A DNA stretch of 64,000 nucleotides, taken from assembly GCF_001618685.1 (NCBI RefSeq), contig NZ_CP014342.1, positions 2,542,001 to 2,606,000 on the forward strand, given 5' to 3'. The notes under the pieces were generated by a model. That model ran no database searches and was not told where the DNA came from. It saw only the letters and a list, made by a program, of their open reading frames with translations. The position numbers were made by a program, and so were the translations under genes. Position 1 is the first letter of the stretch. Each line of letters begins with the position of its first letter. Positions 34,023-42,882 of this stretch are shown here, in pieces. This stretch comes from Geobacillus subterraneus (GTDB taxonomy: Bacteria > Bacillota > Bacilli > Bacillales > Anoxybacillaceae).

Positions 34023-36881
34023 TTATTGCCGCTCTTTTTGCCTCTCTGACATATACGCCATCACCTCTTCAGCCACAAGCGGCGGGCAAAGCGCATACCC
34101 TTGGGCGTAGCTGCATTGCAAATCGCGGAGCCGTTCGAGCTGCTCCGGCGTCTCAACCCCTTCAGCAATCGTTTCCAGCCCTAACCCGCGCCCCATTGTA
34201 ATCATCGCGCTAACGATGGCTGCGTCGGACGCGTTGGCATGCAAATGTTCGATAAACGCCCGGTCAATTTTCAAAATGGTCGCCGGCAGCTGCTTTAGAT
34301 AATGGAATGAAGAATAACCGCTCCCGAAATCATCAACGGCGATGCCAACGCCGAGCCGCTTTAGCTCATCGAGCGTCCGCATCGTGCTCGATAGATGACG
34401 GAGCATTGAATGTTCGGTCAGTTCGAGATGCAAGCATGACGGCGGCAATGTTGACCGCTTGAGCGCTCGTTTCACATCATCAATAAATCGTTCATGCTGA
34501 AATTGTACAGCAGAAACATTGACAAAAACAGCTAATTGATCATTGCCCGTTATGTCCTGCCACCGCTTCGTCTGCCGGCAAGCGGTTTGCAGCACCCACC
34601 GGCCGATTTCATGAATCCATCCGGTCTCTTCAGCCAGCGGGATAAACTCATCCGGCCGCACCAGTCCAAGCTCCGGGTGCCGCCAACGAATAAGCGCCTC
34701 TGTGGCGATGACCGCGCCGGTACGCACATCGACAATCGGCTGGTAGCAAAGAAACAGTTCATTTTTTTCAATCGCCTTGCGCAAAGAGCTGCCCATTTCA
34801 AACCGGTGAACTGCTTCCTCATTCATGTGTGTGCAATAGCGCTCCACCCGGTTGCCGCCGCTTTTTTTCGCGTTGTTCACTGCAATGTCGGCATGGCGCA
34901 ACAGCGTATGTTCATCCGCTCCGTCATCTGGAAACACGGCTAACCCGATGCTGGCTGTAACAAAAAATTCTTTTTGGCCATACACTGTCGGTTTCGCCAC
35001 TTCGCGCACGAGGTGAAGCGCCGTTTCGGCTGCCGTCTCGGCGCTCGTTTTTAACGGAAACAGCAAGCAAAACTTATCGCCATGAAACCGGCCGAGCTGC
35101 GCCCCGACCGGCAGTACGCGCTTCATGCGCTCAACTAGTTGGCGCAAAATATCATCGCCGGCGTAATGGCCAACGCTGTCGTTAATCCATTTAAACCGGT
35201 CGAGATCGATGAAAGCGACCGCTACTTTCCGCTGTTTCCGTTTCGCTTTTTCCAGTTGATTCGAAAACAGCTCCATCCATTTCGTCCGATTTGGCAAGTT
35301 TGTATCCGGATCGTAGTACGCTAAGTAGGCGATTTTCTCCTCTGCTTTCTTTTGCTCCGTAACGTTGTGCCCAATCCCGTAAATGCCGACTTTTTTTCCA
35401 TCCACAATAATCGGGATGTTTTTCATTTGAAAAAGAAGTTGTTCTCCTGACTTCGTCGGAATTTCCAACTGGTATGTTTGCACATTTCCGCGCAGCGCCC
35501 GGTAAAAATAGCGGGTGACGCGGGGAATGTCACTTGGGTGAACGTACTTGAGCGAATTGGTATATAAAATGTCTTCTTTCCTATAGCCAAGCACTCGTTC
35601 AAAAGCAGGATTGACGCTCGTAAAACGGCCGTGCAAATCGGTGGAATAGACGATATCGGTATTATGTTCAAACAGCGACTTATATCGCTGCTCAGACATT
35701 TGCAGGCGGGCGTAAAGCCGCTCCATATCGCGCGACGATGTCGACATCAGCTGCGCTAATGTCGTGATCCCTTCCGGCGGCAGCGGCATTTCGAAAGCTG
35801 GCCCTCCCTGTCCCGACGCCGCCTCTTCCGCTAGCGAAACGGCAGCAAACGCCCCTAGCCGCACGGTTGTATACGCGTCTTTGACCATTACTTCCATCGC
35901 CGGAAAGAGGGCGGCTTGTCCGAACGCTGAAACCATCCCCTCGAGCATTGGGCGCGTATACCCTCCTAATGCCGTACTATAGTAAAATATCATTTCTTCT
36001 ATCGGTTGCTTAGCCGCTTGCGCCGCCAGATCGTGCATGCTCCAGTAAAACGACGGAGCATGAACGTAGGCAAACCTCACTTTTTCCCCTTCGCTGACAT
36101 GACCGTTGACCGCGACCGCCCCGTTTTCACGCACCCGTGTGATCGGCAGGCAAACATACTGCCCATTTCTCTCGACAACAAACGGAAACTCCATTCCGGA
36201 AAGCGGTAAGCGCTCCATAAACTCTTTCCCTAAATACCGTTCCAAACAAAGTGATGCTTTTTGCCCGTCGAGTTCGTCAATCTGTTGGCCAGCGCTTTTC
36301 GTTATTAAAAACGCCAACCCGATCGGTTCCCATAAAAACGGGGAGAAACAACGAACCCGAAGTGACGCACCGCTGAACGAGACAGCGACCACTCCCTGAT
36401 CAAGCCGGCCATCGCGCGAAAATAAAATGCAGCCGTCCGGAAGGGTGCAGCCGACGACGGTCATCCGCTCGTTCACAAGCGGCAAATGGCGGAGAAGAGG
36501 GAGCAAAGCGGCACGGCAATCGGTAAACAACAAAAGCAATGCCGTCTCTTCGTGAATGGCCGCCTCTTCGATCTTTGCAGCCAGCTCGGCTGGATGGACA
36601 TCATCAACCGCCGGGAATGCCACCGACGAAATGCTCGATTCCGTCATTGACATCACGTCGGCTAAAAACGTCGTTTCGCCGATGATCGGCAACGGCCCCG
36701 CCATCCCGACAAGATGGGCGCCCGGCCAACGGCGCGCCGCTAACTCGACCGTGCGGCGCACCTTTTCTTCATCGTCAGCGGCGACTTGGATGAACAACGA
36801 CTCGGGCGGCACAGAACAATCATCTTCGACTAGCCGGTGCAGTTCCTCGGCATGGCGGCAGCGCAGCGAACGCATAACCAT
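34023..36881 (-). CDS. FIST-PAS-GGDEF-EAL cyclic-di-GMP signalling protein
   Basis: A 952-residue cytoplasmic sensor. Domains in order are FIST_N (about 25-230), FIST_C (about 235-375), PAS (about 395-515, SLFEHNTDIVYSTDLHG), GGDEF (about 520-690) and EAL (about 695-940). The GGDEF signature is degenerate, GRFHGDKFCLLF, so cyclase activity is unlikely. The EAL domain keeps EALIRWRHP, FVNVSAVQF, VDDFGSGYSSF, LKIDRAFI and IAEGVET, so it should hydrolyse c-di-GMP, with GGDEF perhaps as a regulatory module. FIST domains are thought to bind small ligands such as amino acids. AAGGAGG is five bases before the ATG. In B. subtilis wprA occupies this place between yisL and yisN. Confidence 0.9.
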   Translation of the reverse strand: MVMRSLRCRHAEELHRLVEDDCSVPPESLFIQVAADDEEKVRRTVELAARRWPGAHLVGMAGPLPIIGETTFLADVMSMTESSISSVAFPAVDDVHPAELAAKIEEAAIHEETALLLLFTDCRAALLPLLRHLPLVNERMTVVGCTLPDGCILFSRDGRLDQGVVAVSFSGASLRVRCFSPFLWEPIGLAFLITKSAGQQIDELDGQKASLCLERYLGKEFMERLPLSGMEFPFVVERNGQYVCLPITRVRENGAVAVNGHVSEGEKVRFAYVHAPSFYWSMHDLAAQAAKQPIEEMIFYYSTALGGYTRPMLEGMVSAFGQAALFPAMEVMVKDAYTTVRLGAFAAVSLAEEAASGQGGPAFEMPLPPEGITTLAQLMSTSSRDMERLYARLQMSEQRYKSLFEHNTDIVYSTDLHGRFTSVNPAFERVLGYRKEDILYTNSLKYVHPSDIPRVTRYFYRALRGNVQTYQLEIPTKSGEQLLFQMKNIPIIVDGKKVGIYGIGHNVTEQKKAEEKIAYLAYYDPDTNLPNRTKWMELFSNQLEKAKRKQRKVAVAFIDLDRFKWINDSVGHYAGDDILRQLVERMKRVLPVGAQLGRFHGDKFCLLFPLKTSAETAAETALHLVREVAKPTVYGQKEFFVTASIGLAVFPDDGADEHTLLRHADIAVNNAKKSGGNRVERYCTHMNEEAVHRFEMGSSLRKAIEKNELFLCYQPIVDVRTGAVIATEALIRWRHPELGLVRPDEFIPLAEETGWIHEIGRWVLQTACRQTKRWQDITGNDQLAVFVNVSAVQFQHERFIDDVKRALKRSTLPPSCLHLELTEHSMLRHLSSTMRTLDELKRLGVGIAVDDFGSGYSSFHYLKQLPATILKIDRAFIEHLHANASDAAIVSAMITMGRGLGLETIAEGVETPEQLERLRDLQCSYAQGYALCPPLVAEEVMAYMSERQKERQ

Positions 36882-36965
36882 TGACGCCTCCTTCTATTAA
36901 TCAAACCATTCTGAACATTCGAAAAGTACCGTTGGTTTTAACATACCACATTTTTTGCGCAAGAA

Positions 36966-36997
36966 AAAGCGGCAACCCGCTGTTAGGCTGCCGCTTT
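36966..36997 (-). terminator. terminator of yisL
   Basis: On the minus strand AAAGCGGCA pairs with TGCCGCTTT around a 14-base loop, followed by TTCTTG. Confidence 0.65.
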
Positions 36998-36999
36998 GT

Positions 37000-37353
37000 T
37001 TAGAACACATCAAAGCCGAGCGGCAATAGCAAACCGAGGAATAACGTCACAACGAGCGCAATCACCCATTGCGTCCATCCTGCCGCCGCGCTTTTTCCTT
37101 TTTTCCCCGCCATCAACACCATTTCCATCGCTCCGATTACCCATAATCCAGCGAGCGCCTTCAACAAGTAAAGTCCGGAAATCGTGGCGATGCTATGTAA
37201 CAAAAGCAAACCGGTGATGATCGTTATAATATAAAACAGCCGCAAAATCATTTGTACGATGTTGGCTTTAGCCGCCCCTGAGCGCTGCATCGACACAGCG
37301 ATCAAAAACAAGATAATCATAATGATCCAGCTCGTAATATGGACATGCGTCAA
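37000..37353 (-). CDS. yisL: YisL/UPF0344 family membrane protein
   Basis: A 117-residue protein with four hydrophobic helices. The start is taken as a TTG read MTHVHITSWIIMIILF because GGAGGG lies seven bases upstream and the family begins with THLHIT-like sequence; ATG-initiated extensions of 10-13 residues would swallow that ribosome site. This gives the UPF0344 length. Function is unknown. It is followed downstream by the FIST-EAL gene and preceded by yisK, matching the B. subtilis order. Confidence 0.85.
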   Translation of the reverse strand: MTHVHITSWIIMIILFLIAVSMQRSGAAKANIVQMILRLFYIITIITGLLLLHSIATISGLYLLKALAGLWVIGAMEMVLMAGKKGKSAAAGWTQWVIALVVTLFLGLLLPLGFDVF

Positions 37354-37431
37354 TTGAGATCCCTCCAACTTTTCCATGGTCATCCTCATCATAGCATGGG
37401 CAGCGAGCCGTTGACAAACATTACGAAATGC

Positions 37432-37463
37432 GAAAAGCGCCTCCGTTTTGGATGGCGCTTTTC
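37432..37463. terminator. terminator of yisK
   Basis: Ten-base arms GAAAAGCGCC and GGCGCTTTTC around a 12-base loop, 29 bp after the yisK stop; T-rich on both strands. Confidence 0.7.
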
Positions 37464-37491
37464 ATCTGCATACGATTCCTTTTCCCTTGGC

Positions 37492-38397
37492 TCATTCCCC
37501 TACTTTATTGCGTAGCGTGCCGATTCCTTCGATCGTCACTTCGACGACATCGCCCGTTTGCAAAAAACGCGGCGGACGCATTCCTTTGCCGACCCCAGCC
37601 GGCGTTCCTGTCGCAATAATATCGCCTGGCTCAAGCGTTATGCCTTTTGAGATCGTCTCAATGATCGATTCAATCGGAAAAATCAACTGTTTTGTGCTCG
37701 CCTGCTGGCGCACTTCGCCGTTCACCCGCGTTTCGATGCGCAAATCGTTCGGATTTGGAACCCATTGGCTCGGCACGATCCATGGCCCCATCGGACAAAA
37801 TGTATCCAAGCTTTTGCCGAGCAAATATTGTTGATGCCGTTCCTGCAAATCACGAGCGGTCACATCATTGATGATCGTGTACCCAAATACGTAATCGAGC
37901 GCTTCTTCGCGGCGAATGGCCCGCCCTTTTTTGCCGATGATCAAGGCGAGCTCCCCTTCGTAGTCTACTTCATCAGTGACATCCGCATGGCGCAAAATCG
38001 TTTCCTCATGGCCAATGACAGTCGTCGGCGTTTTCGAGAAGACGATTACATGTTTCGGCACATCGGCGGCATCTCCTAATTCAAGCGCATGGTCAACATA
38101 GTTTTTGCCGATGCAAAAAACGTTTTTCGCCGGCCGTGGGATCGGGGCAAGGAGGCGAACATCGCCAAGGCGATAGACGTAGTCCGGCCCCGGGTGGCGA
38201 AGCGCCCAATCGATGACTTTCCGGGCCCGATCCAAAAAAGCGCCCCCTTGGGCGATGGCCTCTAGCATCGACGCTGGAATCGTCTCTTTGCCGTCCATCG
38301 CTCGTTCGGCACGACGCAAATGGATAGCCGTCTCCTCCCCTTCCGGCACCGCTCCGACCCATGTTTCTCCGTTGAAAACCGCCGTAATGAATTTCAT
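37492..38397 (-). CDS. yisK: fumarylacetoacetate hydrolase-family protein YisK
   Basis: A 301-residue enzyme of the FAH superfamily, start MKFITAVFNGETWVG after AGGGAGAGGAAGC. The N-terminal domain (1-95) precedes the catalytic domain with FCIGKNYVDHALE, the metal ligands in VDYEGELALIIGKKGR, and DVTARDLQERHQQY. The C-terminus has GDIIATGTPAGVGKG. FAH members cleave or decarboxylate dicarboxylic keto acids; B. subtilis YisK is reported to be an oxaloacetate decarboxylase that associates with the cytoskeletal protein Mbl. Position next to yisL and the Spo0E-like gene supports orthology. Confidence 0.9.
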   Translation of the reverse strand: MKFITAVFNGETWVGAVPEGEETAIHLRRAERAMDGKETIPASMLEAIAQGGAFLDRARKVIDWALRHPGPDYVYRLGDVRLLAPIPRPAKNVFCIGKNYVDHALELGDAADVPKHVIVFSKTPTTVIGHEETILRHADVTDEVDYEGELALIIGKKGRAIRREEALDYVFGYTIINDVTARDLQERHQQYLLGKSLDTFCPMGPWIVPSQWVPNPNDLRIETRVNGEVRQQASTKQLIFPIESIIETISKGITLEPGDIIATGTPAGVGKGMRPPRFLQTGDVVEVTIEGIGTLRNKVGE

Positions 38398-38738
38398 TGC
38401 TTCCTCTCCCTCTCTACCTAAGTCTTCCGCTGCACACAGGGACGGGCATACAGGCCGCACCCGTCCATCCCTCCCCATTGCGGCGCATCGCCCATTCTAT
38501 TCGCCGTCCAAGCGAAAAAGTCCTGTTTTTTGTAGAATTTTGTCTGAATTAGGAAATTTACCACTTATTTTCCCGAATCGCTTCCTTTTTCCGTCGTTCT
38601 ATGTATAATAATGTTTAGTTTCCACTATGGCTGTCGGTTGCGACCTTAGCCATACAACAAAGGTCTTGCTTCGGTCACTCCCAGCAGCAAGCCTCAACCA
38701 ACATTTCAATAGAATTGATGGTGAAGGAAATGGTTCTC

Positions 38739-38900
38739 TTGCTAATTGAAGAAAAACGGCAACAAATGATCGAATTGGCGCTCACTCATGGGTTTACAGC
38801 AAAAGAAACGATCCACTGCAGCCAAGAACTTGATCAATTGATCAACCAATATTTGCGGCAAACAATGGCTTTTGAACCGCCTGCTCCATCCGTCCAATAA
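38739..38900 (+). CDS. Spo0E-like sporulation phosphatase peptide
   Basis: A small protein of about 53 residues with the Spo0E-family motif CSQELDQLINQYL; such peptides dephosphorylate Spo0A-P and delay sporulation. The start is uncertain: the TTG chosen has AAGGAA nine bases upstream and gives the common family beginning LLIEEKRQQMIELA, while an ATG seven codons earlier lacks a ribosome site. It lies in the yisI position of B. subtilis. A hairpin at the gene end terminates it. Confidence 0.82.
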   Translation: MLIEEKRQQMIELALTHGFTAKETIHCSQELDQLINQYLRQTMAFEPPAPSVQ

Positions 38901-38914
38901 GCGACGGATTTTTT
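38888..38914 (+). terminator. terminator of the Spo0E-like gene
   Basis: ATCCGTC and GACGGAT pair around an eight-base loop and are followed by TTTTTTA; the left arm overlaps the last codons. Confidence 0.75.
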
Positions 38915-40082
38915 ATTGGCCCGGCTGGCGCCGAAAAGGCGGACGCATCCCGTACGTTCCCCATCTCCACAGCCATTCGACCGGGCCAAACCGAAATCGG
39001 GCGAACCAGCGGCGGCTTGCCCATAAACTAGCGGCATAGATCCCGATCGCCAATAGCGCTCCTTGCCATTCGTTCAACCGCCCGTACCACCCGAGCCCAT
39101 AGCTGTAAAAAAGCGACGTGCAGATGAGCGACTGAGCGAGATAGTGGGTGAGCGACATTCTCCCAGCATCTTGCAGCCATCGCCACGCCGGCCGCCCATT
39201 GGCTTTCCCGCAAACAAACACAGCAGCAGCAGCGTAGAACACCGCCAAAACCGCGCCGCCAACGTTGTCCTGGATATACATCGTCAACGTGTTGGCCCCG
39301 ATCCAGTACGGAATCGCTTTTAGCGCCAAGCCGAGGCATAGCGCCACGCCCATGAAGCGGCGCAACGTCGCGGCCGGATAGCGTTCGGCCTCAAGCCAAC
39401 GCTCTTTGGCGGCGTAGGCGCCGAGAAGGCAAAACGGCAATACAGCCAAGAGCGTAAATAGAAGCCCGCCATCGCTATTGAGATACAACCAATCGTGCCA
39501 TCGCTGCCAAAACACATCGCGAAACGTTCCACTTTGGTAATGGCGGAGGGCTGCAGCTGCCTCTGCCTCTTTGCCCTCAGTTGCCCCCGTCCATCCGGCC
39601 ATCATACTTATGGCCAGCAACAACGCTACGAGGCTGTGAAAAAGGAAAAAACCGGCCAGCGCCGCCGTCCGCCACCAGCGCGGCGGGGCGTTTATGAACA
39701 AAAGCAACATCAGCCCAGCAAGCGCGTACGGAATTAAAATATCACCAAACCAAAGGCCGAACGCATGAATGGCGCCGAACATCAACAAAAGAAGGAAGCG
39801 GCGCAGCAAAATCGGAATCGGCCGCTTCCCGCGCTCGCGCAATCGGTGGCAAAGGATGGCCGTGCCGAATCCGAATAAAAAGGCAAACAGCGGATAGGCG
39901 CTCGCTTCAAACAAAAGATCGATGACCGCGGCAACCGCGCGGTTGAGGGCGCTGCCGCCGACGTCTTCCACATATAACGCCGGCGACGAGAAATAGCGCA
40001 TGTTGACAAGCAAAATGCCAAACAAGGCAAACCCGCGCAGGACGTCAATCGCCGCGATCCGTTCTGCCGATAAAGATGTCAC
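38913..40082 (-). CDS. DUF418 (YeiB-like) polytopic membrane protein
   Basis: A 389-residue protein with roughly ten hydrophobic segments. The start is set at a GTG reading MTSLSAERIAAIDVLRGFAL, preceded by AAGGGG; a longer start 16 codons upstream is possible. The N-terminal RIAAIDVLRGFALFGILLVN and the C-terminal DUF418 region with DAGRMSLTHYLAQSLICT are family hallmarks, related to acyltransferase-3-like proteins. Substrate and function are unknown. It is convergent with the Spo0E-like gene and downstream of an acyl-CoA ligase with a 200-bp gap, so a separate transcript is likely. Confidence 0.85.
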   Translation of the reverse strand: MTSLSAERIAAIDVLRGFALFGILLVNMRYFSSPALYVEDVGGSALNRAVAAVIDLLFEASAYPLFAFLFGFGTAILCHRLRERGKRPIPILLRRFLLLLMFGAIHAFGLWFGDILIPYALAGLMLLLFINAPPRWWRTAALAGFFLFHSLVALLLAISMMAGWTGATEGKEAEAAAALRHYQSGTFRDVFWQRWHDWLYLNSDGGLLFTLLAVLPFCLLGAYAAKERWLEAERYPAATLRRFMGVALCLGLALKAIPYWIGANTLTMYIQDNVGGAVLAVFYAAAAVFVCGKANGRPAWRWLQDAGRMSLTHYLAQSLICTSLFYSYGLGWYGRLNEWQGALLAIGIYAASLWASRRWFARFRFGPVEWLWRWGTYGMRPPFRRQPGQ

Positions 40083-40290
40083 ACAACCCCTTCTTTCTAT
40101 CTTTTCGCTATGCCGAAGGAGGCGGCTCACTCAGCGGGCACCCTCATGTCATCGCCAAACGTTTCGCCCCATTACGGAACAGTCGTCAGCCTTGCACCGC
40201 CAAGCCCTCCGCCACATATCATGATCCGCCCTTCTGCCGTTTTCGCTTTCTGTCTCTGTTGTCAGAGCAGCAAGCGCGCACGTCACGCCA

Positions 40291-41886
40291 TCAGTTGACA
40301 TAGCGCCCCGTTTTTCCTATTGAATCCCAATATTGGCGGCGCAAATGCACTTTTTGAATTTTTCCAGACGCGGTCTTCGGCAGCTCATCCACAAACGTTA
40401 CACCCGTGATCGCTTTAAAATGGGCCAACTTTTCCCGCGAAAAGGCGATCAGCTCCCCTTCGCTCACCGTATGCCCCGGTCGAACGACGACGAACGCATG
40501 CGGCGTTTCCCCCCATTTTTCATGCGGCACGGCGATGACGGCCGCTTCAAGCACAGCCGGATGCTCATAAAGCGCCCCTTCGACTTCAATCGAGGAAATG
40601 TTTTCTCCTCCGCTAATAATAATATCCTTTTTCCGGTCGACGATATCAATATGCCCGTATTCATCGACTGTCGCCATATCCCCTGTATACAGCCAACCGT
40701 CACGAATCGTTGCAGCCGTCGCTTCATCGTTTTTCCAATACCCTTTCATGACGCCGTGGCTGCGGACGATCACCTCACCGATCGCCCGTCCATTCTTCGG
40801 CACTTCCTCTCCATTCTCGTCGACGACTTTCACCTCGCAGCCGATCATCGGATAGCCGGCTTTCGCTTTCAGCCGCTGCTTTTGTTCGGCAGGCAGCCCG
40901 TCAAGCTGCGGGCGGATAAGTGAAATGGTGCTGAGCGGAGACGATTCCGTCATGCCGTATACTTGAACGAATTTCCAGCCGAGTTTTTCTTCGACGCGCG
41001 CAACAAACGCGGGCGGCGGTGCGGAACCGGCAATGACGACCCGCACCTGTTCCGGAACGTCCGGCTTATGTTGCTCGTAATATTGCAGCAGCATGTTAAG
41101 CACGGTCGGAGCCATATGCATAACGGTCACACGATGCTCGTTGACAAGGTCAAAAATGGTTTTCGGATCGACTTTGCGCAAACCGATCTGCGTCGCTCCG
41201 TTAGCGGTGTAGTAAAACGGCGAACCCCAGCCGTTGACATGGAACATCGGCAGCACATGCAAATACGTATCACGGTCGGATACAAATAGATGATGCATCG
41301 TCACGAGCGCATGCAAATAATTGTTTCGATGGGTCAACATCACTCCTTTCGGATTGCCCGTCGTCCCGCTCGTATACAGCAAGCTGCATACGTCGTTTTC
41401 GTCGATCATCGGGCGCGGAACGGGCGCGGCCGATTGGGCGGCGAGCCATTCGTCGTAAGCGGTTTCAGCGATTGCCGCATCTGTTTTATGGTGAACGATG
41501 ATCTCCTCGACCGTCTCAAGTTGATCTTTGACAGGCGCAATCAACCCGTACAGCTCTTCATCAACGAACAACACTTTGCTTTCGCTATGGTTCAAAATGA
41601 AAACATAATCGTCCGGTTTCAAACGCGTATTGAGCGGCACCATCACTCCTCCCACTTCAAATACGCCATAAAACCCTTCGAGCATTTCGAGCGTGTTAGG
41701 AGCTAAATATGCCACGCGATCCCCTTTACGAACTCCAAGTCCCCGCAGCCCATTGGCGAGCCTTCGCACCCGCTCGCCAAGCTGTCGGTACGTCACTGTC
41801 CGCCCCGAACAAATCATTGCCGGCTTGTCCCCGTACAGGGCCACAGCGCGGTCTAAAAAATGGGTAAGCACAAGCGGTACGTTCAT
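40291..41886 (-). CDS. acyl-CoA ligase (AMP-forming), long-chain fatty acid type
   Basis: A 531-residue ANL-superfamily enzyme that adenylates a carboxylic acid and transfers it to CoA. Motifs in order are the P-loop LLYTSGTTGNPKGVMLTH, VQVYGMTESSP, GWLYTGDMATVDEYGHI, DRKKDIIISGGENIS and the catalytic Lys in PKTASGKIQKVHLRRQY. It resembles FadD-like and medium-chain acyl-CoA ligases; chain-length choice cannot be read from the sequence. GGGGGGAGAGGGAG precedes the ATG. It stands alone between the DUF418 gene and the spore germination genes and has an A/T-rich upstream region with TATAAT-like boxes. Confidence 0.9.
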   Translation of the reverse strand: MNVPLVLTHFLDRAVALYGDKPAMICSGRTVTYRQLGERVRRLANGLRGLGVRKGDRVAYLAPNTLEMLEGFYGVFEVGGVMVPLNTRLKPDDYVFILNHSESKVLFVDEELYGLIAPVKDQLETVEEIIVHHKTDAAIAETAYDEWLAAQSAAPVPRPMIDENDVCSLLYTSGTTGNPKGVMLTHRNNYLHALVTMHHLFVSDRDTYLHVLPMFHVNGWGSPFYYTANGATQIGLRKVDPKTIFDLVNEHRVTVMHMAPTVLNMLLQYYEQHKPDVPEQVRVVIAGSAPPPAFVARVEEKLGWKFVQVYGMTESSPLSTISLIRPQLDGLPAEQKQRLKAKAGYPMIGCEVKVVDENGEEVPKNGRAIGEVIVRSHGVMKGYWKNDEATAATIRDGWLYTGDMATVDEYGHIDIVDRKKDIIISGGENISSIEVEGALYEHPAVLEAAVIAVPHEKWGETPHAFVVVRPGHTVSEGELIAFSREKLAHFKAITGVTFVDELPKTASGKIQKVHLRRQYWDSIGKTGRYVN

Positions 41887-41958
41887 CTCCCTCTCCCCCC
41901 GGCTATATATTTTAGAAAATTCACAATTATATTATATAGGAAGATGGGCAAAAGAAAA

Positions 41959-41986
41959 AGACGGCCTTTTCCCGTATCGACCGTCT
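41959..41986 (-). terminator. terminator of the GerPF-like gene
   Basis: On the minus strand AGACGG pairs with CCGTCT and is followed by TTTTTCTTTT; the stem overlaps the stop codon. Confidence 0.7.
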
Positions 41987-42209
41987 AGTTGTTTCCTTTC
42001 GCCCCCGCATCAAACACATCGGGATCCACCGTATTCGTGACGCTGCAAAACGTATTTGTTTGCAAAAAGTCACCTGTATTGCCGCCGCCGGCACCGGAGT
42101 TCGTTTTTGATGTGCTTTTTGGAGCGATTTGTAACACATCCCCCATGTTTACGGTGCCGTTGCCGCCCACGCTCGTAACCTTAATCCCGCCAATCACGAT
42201 CGCTGGCAT
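41985..42209 (-). CDS. GerPF/GerPA-like spore protein, paralogue 1
   Basis: A 74-residue protein beginning MPAIVIGGIKVTSVGG and containing GTVNMGDVLQIAPKSTSKTN and GAGGGNTGDFLQTNTF, the conserved GerPF/GerPA pattern. The start has AAGGAAGGGGAAGG upstream; a longer open frame reaching further is excluded because it lacks this and does not match the family. It is divergent from a close paralogue 142 bp away. GerP proteins assemble in the spore coat and let germinants reach inner receptors; this extra copy probably shares that setting. A CATATGATA box on its strand resembles a sigma-K -10. Confidence 0.85.
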   Translation of the reverse strand: MPAIVIGGIKVTSVGGNGTVNMGDVLQIAPKSTSKTNSGAGGGNTGDFLQTNTFCSVTNTVDPDVFDAGAKGNN

Positions 42210-42241
42210 CGCCTTCCCCTTCCTTTCTGGCCATTCTTTTT

Positions 42242-42250
42242 TATCATATG
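42242..42250 (-). promoter_or_regulatory. possible sigma-K -10 box of GerPF-like paralogue 1
   Basis: CATATGATA on the minus strand fits the sigma-K -10 pattern CATANNNTA. No AC -35 element is found at the right distance, so support is weak. Confidence 0.35.
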
Positions 42251-42291
42251 CTGTCAAGCCGTCTGCCACTTGGACACCCGTCCCGCATTGA

Positions 42292-42318
42292 ACCGATTTT
42301 TCTCCGCATTCATACAAT
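42292..42318 (+). promoter_or_regulatory. sigma-K-like promoter of GerPF-like paralogue 2
   Basis: AC, 17 bases, then CATACAAT, matching the AC and CATANNNT elements of sigma-K promoters with the same spacing as at gerPA. Confidence 0.55.
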
Positions 42319-42351
42319 GCAGTAACGATACGGGGGGAAGGAGGAGCTCTG

Positions 42352-42576
42352 ATGCCTTCATTTATTAGCGGCCCGATTAAAATTACCCATGTGAGCGGAG
42401 ACGGAACCGTCAATTTTGGCGATGTATTGCAAATCGCGCCAAAGAGCACGGCCAAGTCGCATACCGGCGCGGGCGGCAGCAACAACGGGGATTTCTTGCA
42501 GACGAATACGTTTGTCAGCTTTACCAACACCGGCGATCCTGACATTTTGGACTCGAATAATGCAGCGAACAATTAG
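42352..42576 (+). CDS. GerPF/GerPA-like spore protein, paralogue 2
   Basis: A 74-residue protein beginning MPSFISGPIKITHVSGDG with NFGDVLQIAPKSTAKSH and GAGGSNNGDFLQTNTFVS. It is closest to the divergent paralogue 1 and also resembles GerPF at the operon end (MPSFVGPIKI). AAGGAGGAG precedes the ATG. It has its own sigma-K-like promoter and is followed by another one in front of gerPA, so it may be transcribed separately or read into the gerP operon. Confidence 0.88.
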   Translation: MPSFISGPIKITHVSGDGTVNFGDVLQIAPKSTAKSHTGAGGSNNGDFLQTNTFVSFTNTGDPDILDSNNAANN

Positions 42577-42581
42577 AGCGA

Positions 42582-42609
42582 ACGTTTTCCGGCTTGTGCC
42601 CATACATTA
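42582..42609 (+). promoter_or_regulatory. sigma-K promoter of the gerP operon
   Basis: AC, 17 bases, then CATACATTA, a full match to the sigma-K -10 consensus CATANNNTA. The gerP operon is known to be sigma-K dependent in B. subtilis and B. cereus. Confidence 0.65.
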
Positions 42610-42645
42610 GTAGTAACTACGAAGCAGGGAAAGGAGCATGCCCCC

Positions 42646-42867
42646 ATGCCGGCTTTTGTCGGAATCGTGAAACTGAACAGCGTCGGGAGCAGCGGCGTGT
42701 TCCATATTGGCGATGTGTTTGCGATTTCCCCACAAAGCGTGACGAAAACGTTCGCTGGCGCCGGTTCGTTTAACACCGGCGACGGGCTTCATGTCTATAA
42801 CTATTACAGCAACACAAATACGAACGACGCTGATGTCGCCGATGAAAATGTCGTCGGAAACGTATAG
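42646..42867 (+). CDS. gerPA: spore germination protein GerPA
   Basis: A 73-residue spore-coat protein, MPAFVGIVKLNSVGSSGVFH with IGDVFAISPQSVTKTFAGAG and FNTGDGLHVYNYYSNTNT. AAAGGAG lies nine bases before the ATG. First gene of the gerPABCDEF operon, whose products make the coat permeable to small germinants. Small size and the GDxxxISP pattern identify it as GerPA rather than GerPF. Confidence 0.9.
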   Translation: MPAFVGIVKLNSVGSSGVFHIGDVFAISPQSVTKTFAGAGSFNTGDGLHVYNYYSNTNTNDADVADENVVGNV

Positions 42868-42882
42868 AGGAGGGGAAGGAGG

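Noticed and set aside
41985-42572. A 195-residue version of GerPF-like paralogue 1
   Set aside because: The extra N-terminal 121 residues are antisense to paralogue 2 and lack a ribosome site; the family starts at MPAIVIGGIKV.
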